Shown here piece by piece: positions 16,434 to 22,229 of a stretch of DNA of 22,229 nucleotides (its first letter is position 1; the number at the start of each line of letters is the position of its first letter). The stretch comes from PVC group bacterium (GTDB lineage Bacteria > Verrucomicrobiota > Kiritimatiellia > SS1-B-03-39 > UBA6053). Under the pieces are notes generated by a model. That model made no database searches. It was not told where the DNA came from and worked only from the letters and a program-made list of their open reading frames with translations. A program made the position numbers and the translations under genes. Location of the stretch: positions 1-22,229 of the forward strand of contig PXAS01000293.1 of NCBI GenBank assembly GCA_003565815.1. The letters are read 5' to 3'.

Positions 16434-16453
16434 AAATGTTCCTAAACTGCGGG

Positions 16454-16482
16454 TTGATAACGATAGGGTCTTACCCTATCAG
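16454..16482 (+). promoter_or_regulatory. Candidate promoter for the forward reductase gene
   Basis: A TTGATA box (16454-16459, five of six matches to the -35 consensus) is followed after exactly 17 nt by TATCAG (16477-16482, four of six matches to the -10 consensus). The start codon is about 116 nt downstream of the -10. The spacer and -10 are almost filled by an inverted repeat, which would make it a repressible promoter if real. This is a pattern match only. Confidence 0.4.
16462..16480. promoter_or_regulatory. Perfect 8-bp inverted repeat, possible operator
   Basis: GATAGGGT and ACCCTATC form a perfect 8-bp inverted repeat with a 3-nt centre in the divergent region between the MoxR operon and the forward reductase gene. 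It covers the spacer and most of the -10 of the candidate forward promoter and lies 29-47 nt before the MoxR ATG. The small centre is compatible with a dimeric regulator site or a tight RNA hairpin; no T-run follows on either strand, which argues against a terminator. Confidence 0.55.
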
Positions 16483-16598
16483 ATTTTCACCAGATGCAAC
16501 CCCAAAATAGAAGAAAGATGTAAAAAAATCGTAAAAAAGACAAATTTTTCCGATGCCTGGTCTTGTCACGTCCATAGCGAATCCATATCAGGAGTTCC

Positions 16599-17261
16599 AT
16601 GCCCGTCGACAGCCAATCCCTCCGCATTCTCTCCCACGAACCCATGGGCCGCGATGCCTATCTCCTGCGGCTGGAACGTCCCGCTTGGTCCTGGCGCGCC
16701 GGCGAATTGGTCGGCATCATCGGTCCCGCCGAGGTGGACCAGCGCGATTACACCATTGCCTCCGGGGAACGGGACGAAACCCTGGACGTGATTTACCGCC
16801 TTATCCCCCACGGCGTCCTCACCCCGTTTCTTCAGAAGCGACGGCCCGGCGAAACCCTGCGGGTACTTGGCCCCTACGGACGCTTTGTCCTGCGCGATCC
16901 GGAAAGACCCATTCTCTTCTGCGCCACCGGCACCGGCATCGCCCCCTGCCGGGCCTACCTGCGAACCCACCCCACCCTCAACCTCACCCTGCTGCATGGC
17001 GTCCGCCATCCCGAAGACCTCTACTTCCGCGAGGAATTTGAACGCGCCGGCTACCATCCCCATTGTTCACGCACCCGCCTTGCCGAAGCCGCCGAACGGA
17101 TCACCGACACCCTGAAAACCATGGAATTGCCCGAAAACGCGCACGTCTATCTCTGCGGCGCCAACGAGATGATCTACGAGGCCGAGGAAATCCTCTCAAA
17201 TCGCGGCGTGGCCTTCGAGCATATTTTCCACGAACCGTATTATTACCGCGCCATTGATTGA
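16599..17261 (+). CDS. FNR-family NAD(P)H ferredoxin/flavodoxin reductase-like protein
   Basis: This 220-residue single-unit flavoprotein has the FAD-binding phrase RDYTIAS (49-55, the RxYS/T motif), a phosphate-loop-like VLGPYGRF, the NAD(P)-binding ATGTGIAPCRAYL (109-121) and YLCGANEMIYEAEEIL, ending at HEPYYYRAID. No [2Fe-2S] cysteine cluster and no globin or oxygenase domain are fused, so it should pass electrons between NAD(P)H and a separate carrier. The partner is not in the window. The ATG has AGGAG 4 nt upstream. The last 19 nt overlap the end of a convergent second FNR-like gene. Its divergent arrangement with the MoxR operon does not by itself imply a shared role. A dihydroorotate dehydrogenase electron-transfer subunit is less likely because its usual Cys motif is missing. 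Confidence 0.88.
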   Translation: MPVDSQSLRILSHEPMGRDAYLLRLERPAWSWRAGELVGIIGPAEVDQRDYTIASGERDETLDVIYRLIPHGVLTPFLQKRRPGETLRVLGPYGRFVLRDPERPILFCATGTGIAPCRAYLRTHPTLNLTLLHGVRHPEDLYFREEFERAGYHPHCSRTRLAEAAERITDTLKTMELPENAHVYLCGANEMIYEAEEILSNRGVAFEHIFHEPYYYRAID

Positions 17262-17980
17262 TTTGGAGGGGATTGATTTGTAGGGGATTGATCCGGGGAG
17301 GATTGATCCGTGAAAAAAATCTCGCTGTGGATTCTCTCCGCCGACACGCCCCTGGAAATCAAAAACGCGCTGATGTCTTCAATCATTCCGTCCAAACCGC
17401 ACAAGGAATAATGGATGCGCGGATCTAGGTCCACCTCGCCCAAAAAATCCGTAATGCGCCCCGAACGTCCCGTCCCCGCCTCCCCCCGACTCACACAGGG
17501 GACCGCGCCCGGCACACAAAGTCCGTCCAGATCCCGCGCCGAACGCAGCCCCCAAAAAAAACCTTCCGGCTTTGCCCCCCCCGAGCGCAAGACGGATAAA
17601 AACGGGGCCACCCCGCTTCCGGTGGCGAACCAGACTTTCGGAGCCGCGTCCGGCAAACCGGGACGAAACCAGCCGAAGGGCGGACTGATGTACAGGGATG
17701 TTTCCGGCGACAGCTCCGACAACCATTCGCTCAGCAGCCCCCCCGGAATCTTCCGGATCAACAATTCCAGATACGGTTCCCCCACCCCGCCCGCCAAACT
17801 GTAGGGACGGGTCCGCCGTCCATCCGGCCCGTACACCGCCACGCAATCTCCCGGGGTAAACGCAAAGCCGTCCGGCTTCGCCAGGCGCAGCGTGAACAGC
17901 CCCCCCGCGTGCGAAATCCGTTCCAGCACCCGCGTGTTCAAGCGGGGCGGCGGACCCGGGATCTCAACGGATTTTTTCAT
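17243..17980 (-). CDS. Second FNR-like flavin reductase, repeat-tailed
   Basis: This 245-residue FNR-type protein carries FAD motif RPYSLAGG (58-65), SPPFGWF, NAD(P) motif VWFATGSGVAPF (116-127) and a late HYSLCGLDGMIEDISAFL. A normal family end would be near IHSEIFF; beyond it is an extra tail of about 23 residues made of 5-residue units (TDQSS, PDQSP, TNQSP, PNQS). The tail is encoded by a 15-bp tandem repeat. The ATG lies 17 nt inside the end of the dihydrofolate reductase gene, with a GGAG almost touching it, so expression probably depends on coupling. No iron-sulphur cysteines are seen. Its position after thyA and folA is suggestive of a reductive role, but which carrier it serves cannot be told. 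It converges on and overlaps the other reductase gene. Confidence 0.85.
   Translation of the reverse strand: MKKSVEIPGPPPRLNTRVLERISHAGGLFTLRLAKPDGFAFTPGDCVAVYGPDGRRTRPYSLAGGVGEPYLELLIRKIPGGLLSEWLSELSPETSLYISPPFGWFRPGLPDAAPKVWFATGSGVAPFLSVLRSGGAKPEGFFWGLRSARDLDGLCVPGAVPCVSRGEAGTGRSGRITDFLGEVDLDPRIHYSLCGLDGMIEDISAFLISRGVSAERIHSEIFFTDQSSPDQSPTNQSPPNQSMAR
17256..17315. repeat. Four 15-bp tandem repeats at a convergent gene overlap
   Basis: Four units begin GATTGAT: 17256-17270, 17271-17285, 17286-17300 and 17301-17315. Units 1 and 2 differ at one position; units 3 and 4 have CC in place of TT after the common part. On the minus strand each unit gives five residues of the reductase tail. On the plus strand the first unit contains the stop codon of the forward reductase gene. 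Confidence 0.9.
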
Positions 17981-18464
17981 ACTCCACGAAATCGTGCGCA
18001 AACGCGTGCCGTTCGTCCGCGTGATGGGACACCCGGCAAATTTCCTGGAACATCCCCGGCGGAATCCGCGGAAAAAACGTATCCCCGTCCTCCACATCGG
18101 TATGCACCTCGGTGAGAAACAATTCATCCGCCCACGGCAAAAACATTTTGTAGATTTCCGCCCCCCCGATCACAAACAGCATCCGCTCGCCGTTCACTTT
18201 TTCCAGAGCCTCCTCCACCGATCTCACGCACTCCGCCCCTTCCGGGGCAAAATCGGGCCGGCGACTCAACACCAGATTGCGACGATTGGGCAAAGGCCAA
18301 CCGATCGAATCCCAGGTCTTGCGGCCCATGAGAATCGCATGCCCGGCGGTCAAGGTCTTGAAGTGCTTCAGATCTCCCGGCAAATGCCAGGGCAACGTTC
18401 CGTTCTTGCCAATCACATGGTGACGGTCCATCGCGGCGATCATGGCAATGCGGGGCCGCTTCAT
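17964..18464 (-). CDS. folA: Dihydrofolate reductase
   Basis: This 166-residue enzyme reduces dihydrofolate to tetrahydrofolate with NADPH, restoring the cofactor oxidised by thymidylate synthase. It shows IAAMDRHHVIGKNGTLPWHL, with the substrate-binding acid at D31 in PGDLKHFK, the NADPH-loop GRKTWDSIGWPLPNRRN, and FVIGGAEIYKMFLPWAD with ELFLTEVHTDVEDGDTFFP. Length is normal for a bacterial chromosomal DHFR. The start at 18464 was chosen over one 33 nt upstream because it forms an ATGA overlap with the thyA stop and has GGAGG exactly 7 nt before it. The gene's end overlaps the second reductase gene by 17 nt, making thyA-folA-reductase one transcription unit. Confidence 0.96.
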   Translation of the reverse strand: MKRPRIAMIAAMDRHHVIGKNGTLPWHLPGDLKHFKTLTAGHAILMGRKTWDSIGWPLPNRRNLVLSRRPDFAPEGAECVRSVEEALEKVNGERMLFVIGGAEIYKMFLPWADELFLTEVHTDVEDGDTFFPRIPPGMFQEICRVSHHADERHAFAHDFVEYEKIR

Positions 18465-19255
18465 ACCGACACCTCCGCCTTGATATGGGGATGACACCGG
18501 TAATCGCGGATTTCAATGTCCTCGAATGTAAAATCAAACACCGATTTGCAGTCCGGATTCAGATGAAGCGTCGGCAGGGGGTACGGCGTTCGGGTCAACT
18601 GCAACCGGGCCTGGTCCAAATGGTTCAAATACAAATGCGCGTCCCCAAAGGTATGCACGAAATCCCCCGGCGCCAATCCCGTCACCCGCGCCATCATGCA
18701 CGTCAGCAAGGCATAACTGGCAATATTGAACGGCACGCCCAGAAACACATCCGCGCTGCGCTGATACAATTGACAACTCAGCCTGCCATCGGCCACGTAA
18801 AACTGAAACAACGCGTGGCACGGCATCAACGCCATCCGATCCAACTCCCCCGGATTCCAGGCGCTGACCATGATGCGGCGCGAATCCGGCGTTTCCCGAA
18901 TCATGCGCACCGCCTCCGCGATCTGATCCACGGTGCCGCCATCCGGTTTCGTCCAGGAACGCCACTGTTTGCCATAGACCGGGCCCAAATCCCCGTTTTC
19001 ATCCGCCCATTCGTTCCAAATGCGCACCCCGTGATCCTGTAGCCAGGCCACATTCGTCTCCCCCCGCAAAAACCACAGCAACTCATAAACGATCGACTTC
19101 AAATGCAGCTTTTTTGTCGTAACCATCGGAAAGCCCGCCGACAAATCAAAGCGCATCTGATGGCCGAACACACTGCGGGTCCCCGTCCCCGTGCGGTCGG
19201 ATTTTTCCACCCCGTGATCCAAAACATGTTGCAACAACTCCAAGTAAGCCTTCAT
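18461..19255 (-). CDS. thyA: Thymidylate synthase
   Basis: This 264-residue enzyme methylates dUMP to dTMP using methylene-tetrahydrofolate. Diagnostic stretches are DRTGTGTRSVFGHQMRF, the catalytic MPCHALFQFYV with Cys146 (the same number as in the E. coli enzyme), LYQRSADVFLGVPFNIASYA and GDAHLYLNHLDQA. Length equals the E. coli protein exactly. Two ATGs lie 12 nt apart inside a small duplication (GCGTTTATG twice). Only the second, at 19255, has a GGAGG (19261-19265) at a proper 5-nt distance, so it was chosen. The gene is first in a unit with folA and an FNR-like reductase and is preceded by a leader of nearly 400 nt. Confidence 0.97.
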   Translation of the reverse strand: MKAYLELLQHVLDHGVEKSDRTGTGTRSVFGHQMRFDLSAGFPMVTTKKLHLKSIVYELLWFLRGETNVAWLQDHGVRIWNEWADENGDLGPVYGKQWRSWTKPDGGTVDQIAEAVRMIRETPDSRRIMVSAWNPGELDRMALMPCHALFQFYVADGRLSCQLYQRSADVFLGVPFNIASYALLTCMMARVTGLAPGDFVHTFGDAHLYLNHLDQARLQLTRTPYPLPTLHLNPDCKSVFDFTFEDIEIRDYRCHPHIKAEVSV

Positions 19256-19267
19256 AAACGCCTCCAT

Positions 19268-19649
19268 AAACGCTTCGCATGGAAGTGCAACGCAAAAGCC
19301 CCACTTTCACCCAAACACCACGGCTGAGTTTATGAGAAGATGGCAATCGCCGTGGTCACCCGCTGATCCCTGCGGGGGCCGTGGATGTGGAGGGGTATGG
19401 ACACGAATCAATTTGGATTGAACCGTGAAAAAATTTTGTCCTGCACCCGTACCGTTTTTGGATGAAAAAACCATTGCCACATGAATAAAAAGCATTAGGA
19501 ACTGGGAAGTTCTCATTTCAATCACATGTTTACGTCTTTCCAAATTGTATGAATCCCTTTCCCCGAAATCCAACCGAAGGCCTCCGGATCTTTGTCCGCC
19601 TCCACGCCCCCCCGTTTCCGCTCAACGTCCACCCGCCCGGCCTCCCCGC
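19268..19649. other. Gene-free divergent region with several small inverted repeats
   Basis: This 382-bp gap separates thyA from a divergent FAD oxidoreductase gene. Visible inverted repeats are ACCACGGC/GCCGTGGT (19317-19324 and 19349-19356), CCCGC/GCGGG (19359-19363 and 19372-19376), TCAAT/ATTGA (19408-19412 and 19417-19421) and GAACT/AGTTC near 19499-19512. Minus-strand reading frames here lack a ribosome binding site and recognisable content. No consensus promoter stood out on either strand. The FAD oxidoreductase frame stays open back to 19545, so the last 105 nt could be coding if an upstream start is used. Confidence 0.5.
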
Positions 19650-20657
19650 GTGAACCTGCAAATCATCGGCCACGGAATCGCCGGCGCGCTCCTGGCCGAA
19701 ATCGCCGGCCAAAACGGCATCCGGGTCAGCGTCCGGACCGATGGATCTCCGTCCAGCAGCCGGGTGGCCGCCGGACTCTTCACCCCCGTCACCGGACAAC
19801 GCCTCGGCCTGAGCTGGCGGGCTTCGGACGCCCTCCCCGAGGCGCAGCGCTTTTACCCCGATTTGGAACGGCGGCTCGGGATCAAATTTTTCCATCCCCT
19901 CCCCACCCTCCGCGTTTTCACCTGCGCCAAACAACGCCGGGACTGGGAGCAAAAGCCCAAGGCCGACTGCGTCCATCCCGCCGACCCGAACGCTCGGCCC
20001 CTCCGCGCACCGTGGGGCGCCGTCCGCATCGATGGCGGCGGCTGGGTGAACCTGCCCGCCCTGCTCGACGGACTTGAACAACGCCGAAAATCCAGAAACG
20101 AGTGGGGACAAATCCCGAACCCCGACATCACCGTACAGGCCATCGGCCACCAAGCCGCCCGGGATCCGCTTTGGAAAGACCTGGGATGGCGAAACGCCCA
20201 CGGCGACGTGCTCACGGTCAAAATCCCCGGATGTCCCACCGATTTCATCTACAGTTTCGACAAATTTCTTCTTCCCCTCGGCCAGGACCGCTTCCGGCTC
20301 GGCGCCACCTATCATTGGGATCTCGATGACCCCACGCCCCGACCCGACGGACGCGCCGAACTCGAGGCCGGCCTCAAAAACGTACTCACCCTGCCCTTCG
20401 AAGTTCTCGACCACCAAGCCGGCATCCGCCCCGTCGCCGTCGCCCGCGTCCCCGTCATCGGCCCCCACCCCGAAGCACCCGAGCAGTGGATTTTCAACGG
20501 GTTCGGCAGCAAAGGCGTGCTCTACACCCCCTGGCTGGCCCAACGACTGGTGGCGCACTGGCAAACCCAACGACCCCTTCCCAAAGAAACCCAATCCCTC
20601 CGCCGCATCCAACGACAACGCGACCGCGCGAAACGCCAATCCACTCAACAAATATAG
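19650..20657 (+). CDS. DAO-family FAD-dependent oxidoreductase
   Basis: This protein of about 335 residues has the N-terminal FAD dinucleotide fold (LQIIGHGIAGALLAEIA), a segment SSRVAAGLFTPVTGQRL that is typical of a D-amino-acid-oxidase-like group, a fold-back substrate region (FHPLPTLRVFTC), and a C-terminal FAD-contacting end VIGPHPEAPEQWIFNGFGS followed by KGVLYTPWLAQRLV. It probably oxidises an amine or amino acid, but the substrate is not evident. I used a GTG start at 19650, which puts the fold at residue 2. The frame is open upstream to an ATG at 19545, but that extension is Pro/Arg-rich and unlike the family; neither start has a good ribosome binding site. Local sequence is C-rich relative to the left part of the window. 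Confidence 0.85.
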   Translation: MNLQIIGHGIAGALLAEIAGQNGIRVSVRTDGSPSSSRVAAGLFTPVTGQRLGLSWRASDALPEAQRFYPDLERRLGIKFFHPLPTLRVFTCAKQRRDWEQKPKADCVHPADPNARPLRAPWGAVRIDGGGWVNLPALLDGLEQRRKSRNEWGQIPNPDITVQAIGHQAARDPLWKDLGWRNAHGDVLTVKIPGCPTDFIYSFDKFLLPLGQDRFRLGATYHWDLDDPTPRPDGRAELEAGLKNVLTLPFEVLDHQAGIRPVAVARVPVIGPHPEAPEQWIFNGFGSKGVLYTPWLAQRLVAHWQTQRPLPKETQSLRRIQRQRDRAKRQSTQQI

Positions 20658-20871
20658 GTCCCTCAACATGCGCACGCTCCGCAACTGCTTCAAATTTTCG
20701 GCAACCGAAAAACCCGCCCTTGCCGGACACGCGTCCGGGTTGACCCCGGGCGTACGTCTGTATTACCTGACGGTTGTCGTTCCCTATCGGTTGAAGGAAA
20801 GCCCATCCCGGCGGTAGAACCCAACGCACGAAAATTCTTTTCTTCATGGCTTGTTTTCATATAACGCGAAA
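20658..20871. other. Gap of 214 bp with one short hairpin
   Basis: Between the FAD oxidoreductase stop and the dehydrogenase fragment I see no gene. A perfect hairpin CCGGAC-ACGC-GTCCGG lies at 20723-20738, with no T-run after it on the plus strand, so it is not a classical terminator. No promoter could be defined for the downstream genes. Confidence 0.4.
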
Positions 20872-21069
20872 ATGAACTTTGAACCTCTCAGAATTGCGAT
20901 CGTGGGCGGCGGCAGTGTGGGCGAGCATTTCCTCCGTGATTTCGGCTCCGTGCCCGCGTATGAAATTGTCGGCATCATCACCCGGTCCACCGCCCGGCAA
21001 CGGGAACTGGCGGAAAAATATTGCGTCCCCGCTTTCGGGACCCTGGGCGAAGTTCCGAACAAAGCATGA
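20872..21069 (+). pseudogene. N-terminal fragment of an NAD-binding (Gfo/Idh-like) dehydrogenase
   Basis: Only 65 codons remain. They give a clear Rossmann start, LRIAIVGGGSVGEHFLRDFG, with the GxGxxG pattern (GGGSVG), then YEIVGIITRSTARQRELAEK, CVPAFGTLGEVP, as in the first third of the nucleotide-binding domain of Gfo/Idh/MocA or homoserine/aspartate dehydrogenases. The stop follows almost at once, and its TGA overlaps the ATG of the CCA-adding enzyme gene (ATGA). No continuation was found in the other frames, so this looks like a deletion remnant and not a simple frameshift. A small functional protein is possible but less likely. The ATG has no strong ribosome binding site. Confidence 0.6.
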
Positions 21070-22229
21070 ACCGGCCGCCACCGCTTTCCGAGCTTCGGAA
21101 ACGTTTTCCGGAAGCGTTCCGAGTGTCGGAAACCCTGCACGCGGCGGGATTTTCGGCGCTTTTCGCGGGCGGATGCGTACGCGACTGGCTTTTGGGCCGC
21201 GAAGCCAAGGATATCGACATCGCCTCCGATGCCGACCCCGACGAGGTGGAGGCCCTGTTCCCCCGCACCCACGCCATCGGCAAATCATTCGGGGTCATTC
21301 AGGTGATGGAGGGTCGGGAGCTGTTCGAAGTGGCCACCTTTCGGCGGGACCTCGAGCAAAACGACGGACGCCGTCCGGGTCGCATCGAACCCAGCAGCCC
21401 AACGGAGGATGCCCGGCGTCGCGATTTCACCGTCAACGGCCTGTTCCTCGATCCCGACTCCGGCGAGGTGATTGATTTTGTGGGCGGGCGGGAAGATTTG
21501 GCGGCGAAACGCATCCGCGCCATCGGCGATCCCCGCGAACGCTTTCGCGAGGATCACCTGCGCATGTTGCGGGCGGCGCGCTTTGCGGCCGTGCTCGGGT
21601 TTGACATCGAAGCGGAGACGCGGACGGCCATTCGCGAACGCGCCCACGATTTGCAACGCATCAGCGTGGAGCGGATACGCACCGAATTCGTGCGCCTCCT
21701 CACGGAAGCGCCCCGGCCCGGCGACGCGGTGGAATTGTTGGACGACTGCGGACTCCTCGAACGGATTCTGCCGGAGTTTTTGGATCTCCGCGGTTGTGAT
21801 CAACCCCCGGAGTTCCATCCCGAGGGGGATGTCTGGGTTCATACCCTCATGATGCTCAACGAATTAAAAAACCCCTCCCCTGCCCTGGCCTTGGCCGTGT
21901 TGCTCCATGACATCGGGAAACCCGCCACCCGCAGCGTGGAAAACGGGCGCATCCGCTTTACCGGCCATGCCCAGGTCGGCGCGAAAATGGCGGACACTTG
22001 GTTGCGGAAAATGAAGTTTGGCAAAGCCCTGCGAGAACAGGTCGTCGGCATGGTCGACCGTCATATGAATTTCATGAACGTCGGACAAATGCGCAAAGCC
22101 AGTCTGCGCCGCATGGTGGGACGTCCGCATTTCGACGAGGAATTGGAACTGCACCGCATCGACTGCCTTTGCAGCAACGGCATTACCGCCAGCCATGAGC
22201 GCTTGATCCAAGCCAAAGCGGAATACGAA
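21066..22229 (+). CDS. cca: CCA-adding enzyme / tRNA nucleotidyltransferase with HD domain, partial
   Basis: The first 388 codons are present and the 3' end lies outside the window. The class-II nucleotidyltransferase head shows FAGGCVRDWLLGREAKDIDI, with the metal-binding DID, then the motif RRDFTVNGLFLD and the nucleotide-recognition region DPRERFREDHLRMLRAARFA. An HD hydrolase-type domain follows (VHTLMML, LLHDIGKP, FTGHAQVGA), as in the CCA enzymes that carry one and in some poly(A) polymerases. The enzyme adds or repairs the CCA end of tRNAs. A poly(A) polymerase (PcnB) is the alternative, but the spacing of motifs and the HD domain favour CCA addition. The start overlaps the dehydrogenase fragment by ATGA, and the local ribosome binding site is weak, so coupling or a missing upstream promoter may matter. 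Confidence 0.9.
   Translation, partial: MNRPPPLSELRKRFPEAFRVSETLHAAGFSALFAGGCVRDWLLGREAKDIDIASDADPDEVEALFPRTHAIGKSFGVIQVMEGRELFEVATFRRDLEQNDGRRPGRIEPSSPTEDARRRDFTVNGLFLDPDSGEVIDFVGGREDLAAKRIRAIGDPRERFREDHLRMLRAARFAAVLGFDIEAETRTAIRERAHDLQRISVERIRTEFVRLLTEAPRPGDAVELLDDCGLLERILPEFLDLRGCDQPPEFHPEGDVWVHTLMMLNELKNPSPALALAVLLHDIGKPATRSVENGRIRFTGHAQVGAKMADTWLRKMKFGKALREQVVGMVDRHMNFMNVGQMRKASLRRMVGRPHFDEELELHRIDCLCSNGITASHERLIQAKAEYE

Noticed and set aside
17379..17846. Alternative minus frame within the second reductase gene as evidence of frameshift
   Set aside because: The reductase frame is continuous with both cofactor motifs in place, so no frameshift is needed.
19307..19573. Minus-strand frame upstream of thyA as a small gene
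   Set aside because: It has no ribosome binding site and no recognisable content, and it overlaps several inverted repeats; it was treated as leader sequence.
19268..19649. Known tetrahydrofolate riboswitch before thyA
   Set aside because: I could not match the conserved core by eye. It was kept only as an unassigned structured leader.
19530..20693. Minus-strand frame of 387 codons opposite the FAD oxidoreductase
   Set aside because: The plus strand carries the GxGxxG fold and the family motif near residue 40. The minus frame is a Gly/Val/Glu-rich complement.

Overview
The window looks like a chromosomal segment of a Gram-negative bacterium of moderately high GC content, most likely from the PVC superphylum (Verrucomicrobiota, Kiritimatiellota, Lentisphaerota or Planctomycetota). 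The main reason is the gene order MoxR ATPase, DUF58 protein, BatA-like VWA protein, VWA/amidotransferase-like protein, giant low-complexity membrane protein, secreted prenyltransferase-fold protein. I recall this arrangement from those phyla; no search was run, so the phylum call is an inference. No rRNA, tRNA, CRISPR array, transposase or phage gene was found. Both window ends cut through genes.

Left part (1-2922, minus strand): a lipoprotein substrate-binding protein of the sugar ABC type is followed, with stop and start codons overlapping, by a membrane sensor with Cache-like, HAMP and PAS regions whose output domain lies outside the window. No permease or ATPase is visible, so the pair may be a sensory rather than a transport unit.

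Centre (3049-16433, minus strand): eight genes run in one direction. The first six (MoxR, DUF58, BatA/VWA, VWA/amidotransferase-like, DUF4175-like, prenyltransferase-fold) are packed with 4-nt ATGA overlaps or gaps of 1 to 5 nt and look like one operon. After an 82-nt gap come two secreted paralogues. Each seems to carry four small beta-barrel-like repeats, two on each side of a LamG-like core. I infer an envelope system: a cytoplasmic AAA+ chaperone and its VWA partner, three inner-membrane proteins and three exported proteins. Its substrate is unknown.

Right part (16434-20657): a compact promoter region holds a perfect 8-bp inverted repeat between the MoxR operon and a forward ferredoxin/flavodoxin reductase-like gene. 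That gene converges on, and overlaps at its 3' end, a reverse three-gene unit: thymidylate synthase, dihydrofolate reductase and a second FNR-like reductase. The overlap contains a 15-bp tandem repeat that adds a 5-residue-repeat tail to the second reductase. A leader rich in small inverted repeats precedes thyA and separates it from a forward DAO-family FAD oxidoreductase.

Far right (20872-22229, plus strand): a 65-codon fragment of an NAD-binding dehydrogenase overlaps, by ATGA, the start of a CCA-adding enzyme gene with an HD domain, which runs off the window.
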